Of a DNA stretch of 64,000 nucleotides, positions 51,728 through 61,199 are shown one piece after another. Both the position numbers and the translations under genes were made by a program. Source of the DNA: Planctomycetota bacterium (lineage in GTDB: Bacteria; Planctomycetota; Phycisphaerae; Phycisphaerales; UBA1924); the NCBI GenBank assembly GCA_014584315.1, contig JACTNA010000014.1:62001-126000 (forward strand), in the 5' to 3' direction. The notes below the pieces were generated by a model, which saw only the letters and a program-made list of their open reading frames with translations, did no database searches and was not told where the DNA came from. The number at the start of each line of letters is the position of its first letter. Position 1 is the stretch's first letter.

Positions 51728-54190
51728 GTGCGAATCTCGATGTTGATGCTCGCAGGGCTGGCGTCCGTGCCGGGCGCGCTCGCGCAGGAGTACACCCGGT
51801 TCGCGATCGAGCCCGAGGCGGCGTACACCGCCGACTTCGGCGACCAGTTCTACGGCTCGGTCTGCGCCGGCGACGGTGAGTACTTCGCCGCGTGGGTTGA
51901 CCTTCGCGTCGGCGGGGCGAACCCCGCGGGCTACGACGTCTACGCCCAGCGCATCCGAACGGACGGCTCGCGGGTGCATCCCGGCAGCCTCAGGATCCTC
52001 CGCGACGACGAGCGAATGACCACCGGCATTCCCGCCGTCGCCTGGAACGGGCAGACGTACCTCACGCTGTGGTACGAAGGCTCGGCGCTCTACGGCGCAC
52101 GGGCCTCGACCTCCGGCGAGGTGCTCGACCCCGGCGGCTTTCTCGTCGACGTTCGGGGCGCCAGCCAGGGCTGGCCGGCCGCGTGCGGGAACGGCGCCGG
52201 CCAGTTTCTCGTGGTCCACGCCGCGGGCAACGCCGTCTACGCACAGCGAATCGACGCGGACGGCAGGGTGCTCGACGTTTCACCGATCGTCATTTCCTCC
52301 GGCGCCACCGGCCTTGGGTATCCCAAGGTCGCGTTCGGAGCGGGCCTGTACACCGTCGTGTGGGCGCAGGCGCCGAACCAGGCCATCCGCGCCGCCAGGG
52401 TGACCCCGCAGGGTCAGGTGCTCGATCCCGGCGGCGTGAACGTCTCCGGCGGCGGCGTCGATGTGGACGCACACGCGGACTTCGACGGCGAGAACTTCTA
52501 CATCATCTGGCAGCGGCGCAACGGCGACTGGTGGGATATCTGGGGCGCACACTACAGCCCCGAGGGGCAGCCGGTCTCCGATCCCCGCCGCCTGCTCGCC
52601 GGGAGCGCCTTCGGCGGTGTCAGCAACTGCCAGGTCGCCTTCAACGGCGCCGACCACCTCGTCACCATCACGACGGGCGAGCCGGTCTACTCCAACTCCG
52701 ACCTGTGGGCGCTCATGGTGGACGAGGCCGGGAACCCCGGCGCTCCCTTCCCCGTCTCGACTCTCGAAGGGCGAAGCCAGGTCTCCTTCGGCGTCGCGTC
52801 CGTCGCCGACCAGTTCTTCATCGTGTGGGAAGGGAACTATGTCCGCGGCGTGTACTACACCTACGACACCGAGGGCGCGCGCGTCGGCGCTTCGGGGAAT
52901 GTGCTCGACTCGCCCAACCCCATCGAAGTCTCCACGAGCGCGTCGTGGCAGATCGATTCCTCCACGTCCTTCGACGGGCAGAACTTCCTTTGCGTCTTCG
53001 AGGATTGGCGTGAGGGAAAGCCCAACTACCGGGCCGATCTCTACGGCGTCCGCGTCACGCCGCGCGGCGAAGTCCTCGACCCGGCCGCCTTCCCCGTCGC
53101 CAAGAGCGGCAACCGCGCCCAGGGCTTCCCCGACGCGGTCTTCGGCGCCGGGCAGCACGCGATCGTCTATGAGAACAACGCGGGCTCGGTGAACGAGGTC
53201 CGCATGGTGCGCGTGCTCCCCGACGGCGCGGCGCTCGACCAGCCCAACGGGATCCTGGTCTTCGCCAACGAGCCGACGGGGGACACGTTCCGGCCGAAGA
53301 TCGCCTTCAACGGCCAGAACTACGCCGTCGCGTGGTACGACAGTTACCTCTTCTCCGGCCAGAAGCCGCTTCAGATTGCGATCATGCGCCCCGACGGGAG
53401 CAAGCAGATCGGCCCGGTCAACATCCCGGGCAGCGACTGGGCGGGGCTTGACGGGTTCGAGATCGCCTCCAACGGCGACGAGTACCTCCTCGCATGGGCC
53501 GACATCGACCGCATCCGCGTGACTCGCGTCAGCGGCGCGGGGGCGGTCCTTGGATCCCAGACGGTGCAGGACACCGGGAACTGGATCACCCACAGCACGG
53601 CCGCCGCCTTCAACGGCGAGACCTACCTCGTCGCCTGGGCCAAGTACGAAGATGGGGGCCCGAAGACCTTCGCCCGGCGTGTCTCCGCCGCCGGCGTTCC
53701 TCTGGGCTCGGCGTTCATCGTCGCTGGGGTGGACACCGTGCCCATGGAGGTTCTCGTGGACGGCTCGGCCTTCCTGGTGGTCTATAGCGCGGGCGTCGGC
53801 GGCCCTCAAGGCTCCACGCTCACGCTCATGCAGCGCATCGACAGCGCCGGCACCCCGGTCGGTGAGCCAGAGACGCTCTTCACCGGGCCGCGCTGGGAGC
53901 ACTACGGCTCGCGCTCATTCGCCGCCGGCCCCGACGGCCTCGCCCTCATGACCATGTCCTACTGGTCCGACGATCCCTACAACGGGGCGCGGGCCCAGGG
54001 CCTCCTCTTCCGGTTGGGCGACCTCTGCCCCGCCGACTTCAACGGCGACGGCGTGGCGAACACGCTGGACGTGCTGGCGTTCCTGAACGCGTACGCGGGG
54101 GGCGACCCGCGCGCGGACTTCAACGGCGACGGCGTGGTGAACACGCTGGACGTGCTGGCGTTCCTGAACGCCTACGCGGCGGGGTGCTGA
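51728..54190 (+). CDS. Secreted large propeller-like repeat protein with GC-type dockerin tail (6)
   Basis: An 820-residue exported protein. GTG start with AAGGAG 7 bases upstream; signal peptide ending GALAQ. The body is about a dozen repeats alternating DG(E/Q)-N-(F/Y)-x-(V/I)-x-W strands (AWNGQTYLTLWYEGS, DFDGENFYIIWQRRNG, AFNGQNYAVAWYDSY, AFNGETYLVAWAKYE) with V-x-P-x-G-x-V-L-D-P turns, as expected for large beta-propellers. The dockerin tail ends Gly-Cys. It closes the six-gene array and is convergent with asnB, separated by only 12 bases. Confidence 0.88.
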   Translation: MRISMLMLAGLASVPGALAQEYTRFAIEPEAAYTADFGDQFYGSVCAGDGEYFAAWVDLRVGGANPAGYDVYAQRIRTDGSRVHPGSLRILRDDERMTTGIPAVAWNGQTYLTLWYEGSALYGARASTSGEVLDPGGFLVDVRGASQGWPAACGNGAGQFLVVHAAGNAVYAQRIDADGRVLDVSPIVISSGATGLGYPKVAFGAGLYTVVWAQAPNQAIRAARVTPQGQVLDPGGVNVSGGGVDVDAHADFDGENFYIIWQRRNGDWWDIWGAHYSPEGQPVSDPRRLLAGSAFGGVSNCQVAFNGADHLVTITTGEPVYSNSDLWALMVDEAGNPGAPFPVSTLEGRSQVSFGVASVADQFFIVWEGNYVRGVYYTYDTEGARVGASGNVLDSPNPIEVSTSASWQIDSSTSFDGQNFLCVFEDWREGKPNYRADLYGVRVTPRGEVLDPAAFPVAKSGNRAQGFPDAVFGAGQHAIVYENNAGSVNEVRMVRVLPDGAALDQPNGILVFANEPTGDTFRPKIAFNGQNYAVAWYDSYLFSGQKPLQIAIMRPDGSKQIGPVNIPGSDWAGLDGFEIASNGDEYLLAWADIDRIRVTRVSGAGAVLGSQTVQDTGNWITHSTAAAFNGETYLVAWAKYEDGGPKTFARRVSAAGVPLGSAFIVAGVDTVPMEVLVDGSAFLVVYSAGVGGPQGSTLTLMQRIDSAGTPVGEPETLFTGPRWEHYGSRSFAAGPDGLALMTMSYWSDDPYNGARAQGLLFRLGDLCPADFNGDGVANTLDVLAFLNAYAGGDPRADFNGDGVVNTLDVLAFLNAYAAGC

Positions 54191-54202
54191 ATCGCCGGCG
54201 TG

Positions 54203-56128
54203 TCAGCCCGCGTTCATGCGTTCCAGGTACGCGCCGAGGACGCAGACGCTGAACGCGCTGGACCAGACGGGGCTTTCCGGCTCGCGGAGGAAGTCCGCCC
54301 ACAGGCCGTCGACGCCCTCGGGGCGGAGCGCGCCGGTTCGCTTGACCCGGTCGAGGCCGGCCTCGCAGACGTCGCGGAGCGGGCCGAGCATCCAGCGACG
54401 GATCGGGAGTTGGAAGCCGCGCTTGCGCTGGGCGAGGAGTTCGTCGCGGAGCATGTCTCGGAAGGCGACGCGGAGGAGGTGCTTCCCGGGCGATCCCGGA
54501 GGGAGGCGCACCGCGCCCGGGAGGGCGAAGCACAGGTCGAGCATCGTGCGGTCGATGAGGGGGACGCGGATCTCGAGGCTGTGCGCCATGCCGGTCATGT
54601 CGCCGTCGCGCAGGAGCATGTTGCCCATGTAGTAGCGTGCTTCGTATCGTGAAACGGCGGCGATCGGATCGCGTGCATCCTCTGCATGGTCGATCGCTTC
54701 GATGGCTTCGTCCGGTTGGAAGGTGGGATGCACGCCGAGCGCGCCGTGCTCCAGGCCGAGAGCGAGCATGCGTGCGTTGGGCGTGACGCGGCGTCGGCCG
54801 AGGGCGAGTTGCATGACGGAGCCGTCGGTGGCCGCGAGATCGGCGGCCTTCTCGCGTGCGGAACGGGGCTGGCGCGCGGCGGCGACTCGGAGGAGCGAGG
54901 CGCGTGCGGCCGGGGGCAGCCACGCGAGTCGTGAGAGGAGGCGACGGAAGCGTGGGACGTCGCGGAACGAGGGGTAGCCGCCGAGCAGTTCGTCGCCGCC
55001 GAGGCCGGAGAGGGCGACGATGATCCCCTCGGCGCGCACCGCCTTCGATATGACGTAGGAGTTGAGGCCGTCGAGCGAGGGCTGATCGATGCTGGACATC
55101 CACGCGGTCGCGGCGGTTTCTGCGTCGCGCCCCGTGATCTGGACGTCGGCGTGGGGCAGCCCGAAGGCTCGGGCCGTGCCCGACGCGAGGGCGGACTCAC
55201 TCATGTCGGGCTGATCGGCGAAGCCGACGGTGAAGGTGCGTACGTCCGGGGCGTGCCGCGCCGCGAGACCGGCCATGATGGTCGAGTCCAGGCCCGAGGA
55301 GAGGAAGATGCCGACGGGGACGTCGCTGATGAGGTGGTTCTTCACGGCGCGGTCGAGCGTGGCGCGGAGGCGCTCGGCGGCCTCGCGCTCGGTCACGCGG
55401 TCCGCAAGCCCCTCGCCGACGCGAGGGAACCGCCAGTGCGGGCGCGGTCGGACGCTGGGCGTTTGGCCCGGACCAAAGTCGAGCGGGACCTCGGCGAGGC
55501 ACCCGGGGGGGAACGCGCGCGCGCCGTTGAAGATGGTGAGAGGCTCGGGCACTGCGCCGTACGCGAGCATGCCCGCGACCGCACGGCGATCGATCTCGGT
55601 GGAGGCCGCGCCGCCCGCGACGAGAGCGCGCAGTTCGCTGGCGAGGGCGAGCCGCCCCGGGGAGGCCGCGTAGTAGAGCGGCTTGATGCCCATCGGGTCG
55701 CGTGCGAGGAGGAGGGTGGCGTTCGCGCGCCGCAGGAAGGCGAACGCGAACATGCCCTCGAAGCGTTCGACGGCGGCGGGGCCCCACTCGACGAGGGCGT
55801 GGAGGATGAACTCGGTGTCGGAATGGCCGCGGTAGACGACGCCGCGTTCGCGGGCGAGTTGCTCGCGGAGTTCGAGGTAGTTGTAGAGTTCGCCGTTGTA
55901 GGTCAGGGCGTCGCCGGTGCGGGGGTGGATCATCGGCTGGTGGCCGGCGGGCGAGAGATCGATGATGGCGAGGCGTCGCTGGCCGAGGCCGACGGTCTTT
56001 CCGGCGCACGGGAAGAGTTGCTCGCCTTCGTCGTCGGGGCCTCGGTGGATCTGGGCGCAGACCATGGCGTGCAGGCGTTCTCGGGCCTCGGTGGCGTCGT
56101 GCGTGACGATGGCCGCGATGCCGCACAT
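54203..56128 (-). CDS. asnB: Asparagine synthase (glutamine-hydrolysing), polysaccharide-locus type
   Basis: A 641-residue AsnB-type amidotransferase. Cys2 of MCGIAAIVTH is the glutaminase nucleophile after Met removal; RRLAIIDLSPAGHQPM and ALTYNGELYNYLELR complete the N-terminal domain. The synthetase domain shows the PPi loop FLSSGLDSTIM and SGLGGDELLGGYPSFR. Paralogues of this kind commonly sit in exopolysaccharide/exosortase loci, where they may amidate sugars or peptides rather than make asparagine; that is inference from the adjacent sulfotransferase, polymerase and flippase genes. It is divergent from the first sulfotransferase. Confidence 0.92.
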   Translation of the reverse strand: MCGIAAIVTHDATEARERLHAMVCAQIHRGPDDEGEQLFPCAGKTVGLGQRRLAIIDLSPAGHQPMIHPRTGDALTYNGELYNYLELREQLARERGVVYRGHSDTEFILHALVEWGPAAVERFEGMFAFAFLRRANATLLLARDPMGIKPLYYAASPGRLALASELRALVAGGAASTEIDRRAVAGMLAYGAVPEPLTIFNGARAFPPGCLAEVPLDFGPGQTPSVRPRPHWRFPRVGEGLADRVTEREAAERLRATLDRAVKNHLISDVPVGIFLSSGLDSTIMAGLAARHAPDVRTFTVGFADQPDMSESALASGTARAFGLPHADVQITGRDAETAATAWMSSIDQPSLDGLNSYVISKAVRAEGIIVALSGLGGDELLGGYPSFRDVPRFRRLLSRLAWLPPAARASLLRVAAARQPRSAREKAADLAATDGSVMQLALGRRRVTPNARMLALGLEHGALGVHPTFQPDEAIEAIDHAEDARDPIAAVSRYEARYYMGNMLLRDGDMTGMAHSLEIRVPLIDRTMLDLCFALPGAVRLPPGSPGKHLLRVAFRDMLRDELLAQRKRGFQLPIRRWMLGPLRDVCEAGLDRVKRTGALRPEGVDGLWADFLREPESPVWSSAFSVCVLGAYLERMNAG

Positions 56129-56289
56129 CCGTTCGTCTCCGTCCGGTCCTTGACCGATGCTACAACGGTCGCCGGGCGCGCCCGGTTCGCGGGCTGCGGG
56201 GCGGCAGCATAGCGGGGGCGCGTCCCGCGACGGACGGTCGGCGACTACGATGCGGCCCCGGCGGACGGGGCCGGGCGGAACGCCAGCGC

Positions 56290-57129
56290 ATGGGACGACA
56301 GGAAACGCCGCTGCAGGTCAGGATGCGGGCCGCGTCGCACCGCGTGACGTGGATGCTCGGCACGCGGTTCCCGGACGCGATCCCGCTGACGTTCGTGGTG
56401 GGATATCCGAAGAGCGGCACGGTGTGGGCGTCGCAACTCGTCGCGGACTACCTGCAGGTGCCGTACCCTAGGTTCAGCCTGCTGCCGGTGGGCTTCGAGG
56501 CGGTGGTGCACGGGCACCAGGTCGTCCGCGACGACTACCGGCGGTGCGTCTATACCCTCCGGGACGGTCGCGACGTGATGTGCTCGCATTACTTCTTTTT
56601 GGCGCGGCGGATCCCGGAGGGCGACCGCCCGGCCGTGCCGCGGTCGTTGCGGGCGCACTTTCCGGGCCTGACGAACAAGGCGGACGTTCGTGGGAACCTG
56701 CCGCGGTTCATCGAGGCGCAGGCGCGGCGGCACCACTCGTCTCCCGTGAACTGGGCGGCGCACGTGCGTTCGTGGCTGACGCGGAAGGACCGGCCGGGCG
56801 TCGTGATGCTGCGGTACGAGGACCTGCTGGCGGACGCGGCCGGTGCGCTCGTCGCCGCGATGCCGCGTCTGACCGGCGAACCGGCGGATGAGGAGCAGGC
56901 GCGCTCGTCGGCGGAACGGTTCTCGTTCGCGCGCCAGGCGAGGCGGCGGGCGGGCCGCGAGGGCGCGAACTTCCTTCGCAAGGGCGCGTCCGGGGACTGG
57001 ACGAACCACTTCACGCGCGAGGCGGCGGAGGTCTTTGATCTGGCCTTCGGCGACGCGCTGGTCGAGTGCGGGTACGAGCCGGATCGGTCGTGGGCTGGGC
57101 GAGTGGGCGGGGCGGGTGCGGGCCGATGA
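56290..57129 (+). CDS. PAPS-dependent sulfotransferase (1)
   Basis: A 279-residue sulfotransferase. The 5'-phosphosulfate loop is VVGYPKSGTVW (Lys41), the 3'-phosphate region is VYTLRDGRDVMCSHYFF, and the C-terminal RKGASGDWTNHFT loop closes over the cofactor; this resembles the cytosolic Sulfotransfer_1 family. It likely transfers sulfate to a sugar or lipid carrier during polysaccharide assembly. Its stop overlaps the next sulfotransferase start (ATGA at 57126-57129). Confidence 0.9.
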   Translation: MGRQETPLQVRMRAASHRVTWMLGTRFPDAIPLTFVVGYPKSGTVWASQLVADYLQVPYPRFSLLPVGFEAVVHGHQVVRDDYRRCVYTLRDGRDVMCSHYFFLARRIPEGDRPAVPRSLRAHFPGLTNKADVRGNLPRFIEAQARRHHSSPVNWAAHVRSWLTRKDRPGVVMLRYEDLLADAAGALVAAMPRLTGEPADEEQARSSAERFSFARQARRRAGREGANFLRKGASGDWTNHFTREAAEVFDLAFGDALVECGYEPDRSWAGRVGGAGAGR

Positions 57130-58082
57130 GCGGGACGAGGAGGAGTGTGGGCGATGGGGGGGGGGAGCGTCTTCCCGACTTCCTGATCATCGGCGCGATG
57201 AAAGCGGGGACGACGAGCCTCTTCCGGGACCTGATGACGCACCCGCGCGTGTTCTTCCCGCTCGACAAGGAACCGGGAAACCTCTGCGACGATCGCGTGC
57301 TCACGGCGCAGGGGCGGGCCGAGTACGCGGCGCACTTCCGGCGCGCCCGCGCGGACCAGATCTGTGGCGAAGCCTCGACGGCGTACACGAAGCTCCCGGT
57401 GTACACGGGCGCTGCGGAGCGTGCGCGGGCGTTGCTGGGACCCGGGCTGCGCGTGATCTACCTGGTCCGCGAGCCGGTGTCGCGGATCGTGAGCCAGCAC
57501 TACCACGAGGTGATCATCCGGGACCTGGAGGTCGAGGACGACATCAACGTCGCGGTCCGTCGGTTTCCGCGGTACGTGGCGTACAGCCGCTACGCGATGC
57601 AGGCCGAGCCGTGGATCGCCGCGCTCGGGCGCGAGAACGTCCGGATCGTGGTCTTCGAGCGGTACGTCAGGGACCGGAAGGGGACCGTCGCCGACCTCGA
57701 GCGATTCCTGGGGCTGGACCCGCGCCCGGACCTGGTGGAGACGGATCGGGTCTTCAACGCGGCCGACTCGAAGCCGGGGCACGGCGGGCCGTTCTCGTGG
57801 GTGCCGAGGCTGTGGGTGTACCGGTCGTTGGTTCGCCCGCTGCTGTCGCAGGAGGCGCGGGATCGGGTTCGGCGGCTGCTGAACCGTCGGCCGCCGCCGA
57901 GGCCCGCGCCCCCGACGCCGGAGACGGTGGCGTTCGTGCTGGACCAGTTGGATGAGGACCTGTCTCGCATCGCCCGCCTGGTGGCGGAGCAGGACGGCAG
58001 AAGTGATGCTCCGCCTCTGTGGGACGAGGGGTCGGTTGTGGCGCGTTACTCGGGGCGAACCACCGAAGGCGGGCCCTCGTAG
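57126..58082 (+). CDS. PAPS-dependent sulfotransferase (2)
   Basis: A 318-residue sulfotransferase of the heparan-sulfate-like group. The PAPS loop is FLIIGAMKAGTTSLF (Lys26) and the 3'-phosphate site is VIYLVREPVSRIVSQHYH. A further family element is VFERYVRDRKGTVADLERFL, where sulfotransferases keep E(D/R)Y/L. It differs from its neighbour in loop sequences, so the two probably act at different positions. The four-base overlap couples them. PAPS would come from cysC at 33.8 kb. Confidence 0.9.
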   Translation: MSGTRRSVGDGGGERLPDFLIIGAMKAGTTSLFRDLMTHPRVFFPLDKEPGNLCDDRVLTAQGRAEYAAHFRRARADQICGEASTAYTKLPVYTGAAERARALLGPGLRVIYLVREPVSRIVSQHYHEVIIRDLEVEDDINVAVRRFPRYVAYSRYAMQAEPWIAALGRENVRIVVFERYVRDRKGTVADLERFLGLDPRPDLVETDRVFNAADSKPGHGGPFSWVPRLWVYRSLVRPLLSQEARDRVRRLLNRRPPPRPAPPTPETVAFVLDQLDEDLSRIARLVAEQDGRSDAPPLWDEGSVVARYSGRTTEGGPS

Positions 58083-58180
58083 GGCGTTCATCCCAAGTCA
58101 GCCCTCGCGGACGGCCGATAGCATCGAAGCCCCGGCGTCGCGGGCACCGAACACCCTACGACCAGACCCGAGAGACCCGC

Positions 58181-59515
58181 ATGTTCGCCAACATGGACTT
58201 CGGCATCATCGCGGCGATCGTGGTCGCGGGGATCATCGCGCACGTGGCGATGTTCATCATCGCGCGTCGGATCAATCTGCTTTTCCTGCTGTCTGCGGCG
58301 TACTTCTTCGTGGCGCCGCTCTCGGCCGCCCCGAAGTTGCCGCTGGTCGGGCCGCTGAAGTACGTGCGGGTGTACCTGACCGTGCTCACGGTCGTGCTGG
58401 GGTTCTTCGTGGCGCGCGTGTACCTGCTGCGTCCCGCGGGGGCCGTGTTCCTGACCTTCGCGATGATGTACGCGTGCGCCGGGCTGTACAGCGAGCTGCC
58501 CATGGCCGCCCTGAAGTACAAGGGCCTGTGGGTGGTGACCGTGCTCGCGGGGCTGATGACGGGCTACAGCGTGACGGACTCGCGCACGTTCGTCACCCGG
58601 TGCCTGCGGGTGGTCATGCTGGCGACGGCGGCGTTCACTGCGCTGATGATCCTTCGGCTGGTGACCGACCCCGGTGCGTTGAACAGGATCGGACGCTTCA
58701 TGCCGTGGGACCTGAACCCGAACCGGCTGGGGCAGACGGTCGCCCCGATGTCGATTTTCACGACGTACATCCTGCTGTACGACAGGTCGAGGCTCTGGAA
58801 GCTGATCTCCGCGGGCACGCTTTTCTTCCTCGCCGTACTGATCCTCTACTCCGGCAGCCGTGGCGCGGCGGGGTACGCGGTCGTGGGATGCACGATCCTC
58901 GGGATGCCGGTGGTGAAGCGTCCCGGTCTGCTGGTGACGCTGGCGATCGGGGCGAGCATCGCGGGGTTCGCGATGTTCAAGATCTTCGACATCGGCACGA
59001 CCGAGCGCCTGGGCACGGTGACGCTGGAGACCCGCGAGGAGGTCTGGAACAAGGCGTGGAACCACTTCATCGAGTCGCCCCTGGTCGGGAAGGGGTGGGT
59101 CTTCCAGTACGAGGCCTCGCTGGAAGGCTCGACCGCGAACATGCACTCGATCTACTTCCAGACCGCCGCCGAGACGGGCGTCGCCGGCATTCTTGCGCTG
59201 CTGCTGACGCTGACATTCATCGGGTTCCGGTGCCTGCGGCTGTGGCGTTTCGCGTTGTCGTCGCGGTACGAGGTCCCGATGGCGCACCTGTCGCTGGCGA
59301 TCATCGGGGCGGTGTTCGCGCACGGGCTGTTCGAGTCCGGTTCGTTCACCGGGGCGAACCTCGGCGCTGTCGTGCTCGGGATCGGGCTGGCGTTGCTCGA
59401 CCGCATCCCCGAGTTGTACCGCAACGACCTCGCGGCCTGGGAGGCGCAGCAGCGGTTGTTGGCGGAGGCGGAGGCCGAGTCGCCGGGAGCGTACGCGCCG
59501 GCGGCGGGTGCGTGA
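58181..59515 (+). CDS. O-antigen ligase / polymerase-like membrane protein
   Basis: A 444-residue polytopic protein with about ten or more membrane helices (IIAAIVVAGIIAHVAMFIIA, AVFLTFAMMYACAGLY and others). A large extracytoplasmic loop contains ETREEVWNKAWNHFIESPLV and KGWVFQYEASLEGSTANMHS, with IYFQTAAETGVAGILALLL following, the pattern of the Wzy/WaaL O-antigen ligase family. It would polymerise repeat units or attach them to a lipid or protein. It lies 98 bases after the second sulfotransferase and just before the flippase gene. Confidence 0.85.
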   Translation: MFANMDFGIIAAIVVAGIIAHVAMFIIARRINLLFLLSAAYFFVAPLSAAPKLPLVGPLKYVRVYLTVLTVVLGFFVARVYLLRPAGAVFLTFAMMYACAGLYSELPMAALKYKGLWVVTVLAGLMTGYSVTDSRTFVTRCLRVVMLATAAFTALMILRLVTDPGALNRIGRFMPWDLNPNRLGQTVAPMSIFTTYILLYDRSRLWKLISAGTLFFLAVLILYSGSRGAAGYAVVGCTILGMPVVKRPGLLVTLAIGASIAGFAMFKIFDIGTTERLGTVTLETREEVWNKAWNHFIESPLVGKGWVFQYEASLEGSTANMHSIYFQTAAETGVAGILALLLTLTFIGFRCLRLWRFALSSRYEVPMAHLSLAIIGAVFAHGLFESGSFTGANLGAVVLGIGLALLDRIPELYRNDLAAWEAQQRLLAEAEAESPGAYAPAAGA

Positions 59516-59549
59516 CTGTCAGCGGGCGGGACGCGGGAGCCGAGGGCGC

Positions 59550-61199
59550 ATGAAGGGCGAGGTCAGACGCGGGGCGGTTCGGATCGTCGCCAACTACGCC
59601 CGGCTGCTTTCGACGTTCGTGCTCGGGATCATCCTCGTCCCGATTCTCATCCGATTCCTCGGGGTGGACGCCTTCGGCCTCTGGGGTCTGATCGGCGCGA
59701 CGATCGGGCTGGCGGACCTGTTCCGTGAGACCGTGCGTTCGAGCATGATCCGCGAACTCGGCGCGGCGTACCACGACGCGGACCCGCGGCGGTTCCCGGT
59801 GATCTACAACTCCGCGGTGGCGCTGAGCGTGCTGCTTGCCCTGCTGGCGGCGCTGGTGTTCACGGGCGTCTGGTTCCTCCTGCCATTCCTGAACATCCCG
59901 GCGCACCTCGCGACCGCGGCCCGGTGGGTGGTCGTCTCGCAGGGCGCGTACTCGATCATGTGCGTGCTCACCGCGCCGCAGTTCAACATGTTCGTGGTGA
60001 CTGAGCGCATGGTCTGGGCGAACTGGTGGCAGGCGGCGGACCGCGCCACGCACCTCGCGGCGGCCCTCGTGATCTTCTACCCCTTCGCGGTGCGCGACCC
60101 CGGGCTCGGGCTGACGCTCTTCGCGACGATCTCCTCGGGGATGGCGATCCTGCTGCACGTGGTCGCGATCGCGATCATGGCGGCGTTCGAGCCGCGGATC
60201 GTGCCGCGGCCCGGCTTGGCGACGCGCGAGGGGGCGCGCTCGATCCTCTCCACCGCGGGCTGGAACGCGGTGGTCGTCGTCGCGACGAACCTGCACATCC
60301 GGATCGACCAGTTGCTGATGAACCTGTTCTTCGGCTCGTTCGCCAACGGCATCTTCACGGTGGCGATCAGGCTGACGTCGTACGTGCGGATGCTCACGGG
60401 CGGCATGACCGACGGGCTGGACGCCGTGTCAACGCGGATATCGACGCGCGAGGAAGGTGGGGGGGTCAACGCGCTCAACCGCCATTCGACCCGCCTGCAC
60501 GCGTTCGTGGGCCTGCCGGCGGGGCTCCTCGTGGTGCTGCTCGCCGAGCCGATCATCACTCTCTGGGTCGGCAAGCGGCTCCCGGACCCGGCGGCGGACA
60601 TTCCCCTGGCGGTCAACCTGGTACAGATCCTGGCGATCGGGATCACGGTGCGGGCGATCGCGGACGGGTGGATGCGGATTCTGTACGGGGCGGGGCACGT
60701 GCGCCGGTACGCGCCGCTGCTGCTCGCGGCGGGGCTGCTCAACCCGGTCCTCGTCGTCGCGCTGGTGTACCTGCTCCCGGCGCGCGACTCGGGGTGGGTG
60801 GTCTCGGACTTCGACTCGCCCGCGCTCTCGTACGCGATCGTCATCACGGCGGCGTATCTGGGGGTGCTGCCGTTCATCGCGGCGCGGTGCCTGAAGACGC
60901 GGTGGGTCAACATCCTCCGCCCGCTGCTGCGGCCCGCGCTGGCGACCGCGCTGGCGTCGCCGGTCTATCTGCTCGCGCTGCGGCTCGTCGGGCAGTGGAC
61001 GCTCGTGCACCTGTTCGGCGTGATGGCGGCGTACGGCGTGCTGTACGCCGGGCTGTCGTGGTTCATCGTGCTGGCGAAGGACGAACGGGCCCGGCTGGTG
61101 CGGGTGGCGCTTCGGCGTGCGCGCGGCGGGCGACCGGCGGTGGGTCGGCGCGAGGAGGAGCCCGCGTCGATCAGCGAGGAGCCGGGCGGGGCGGAATGA
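59550..61199 (+). CDS. Polysaccharide flippase (Wzx / MATE-like)
   Basis: A 549-residue membrane protein with about 12-14 helices. The N-terminal segment IVANYARLLSTFVLGIILVP, then ILIRFLGVDAFGLWGLIGAT, is characteristic of oligosaccharide flippases, as is NLHIRIDQLLMNLFFGSFAN in the middle. It would move lipid-linked repeat units across the inner membrane for the polymerase upstream. The Glu/Arg-rich C-terminal tail overlaps the convergent EEP gene by 29 bases. The ATG at 59550 is chosen on homology. Confidence 0.88.
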   Translation: MKGEVRRGAVRIVANYARLLSTFVLGIILVPILIRFLGVDAFGLWGLIGATIGLADLFRETVRSSMIRELGAAYHDADPRRFPVIYNSAVALSVLLALLAALVFTGVWFLLPFLNIPAHLATAARWVVVSQGAYSIMCVLTAPQFNMFVVTERMVWANWWQAADRATHLAAALVIFYPFAVRDPGLGLTLFATISSGMAILLHVVAIAIMAAFEPRIVPRPGLATREGARSILSTAGWNAVVVVATNLHIRIDQLLMNLFFGSFANGIFTVAIRLTSYVRMLTGGMTDGLDAVSTRISTREEGGGVNALNRHSTRLHAFVGLPAGLLVVLLAEPIITLWVGKRLPDPAADIPLAVNLVQILAIGITVRAIADGWMRILYGAGHVRRYAPLLLAAGLLNPVLVVALVYLLPARDSGWVVSDFDSPALSYAIVITAAYLGVLPFIAARCLKTRWVNILRPLLRPALATALASPVYLLALRLVGQWTLVHLFGVMAAYGVLYAGLSWFIVLAKDERARLVRVALRRARGGRPAVGRREEEPASISEEPGGAE

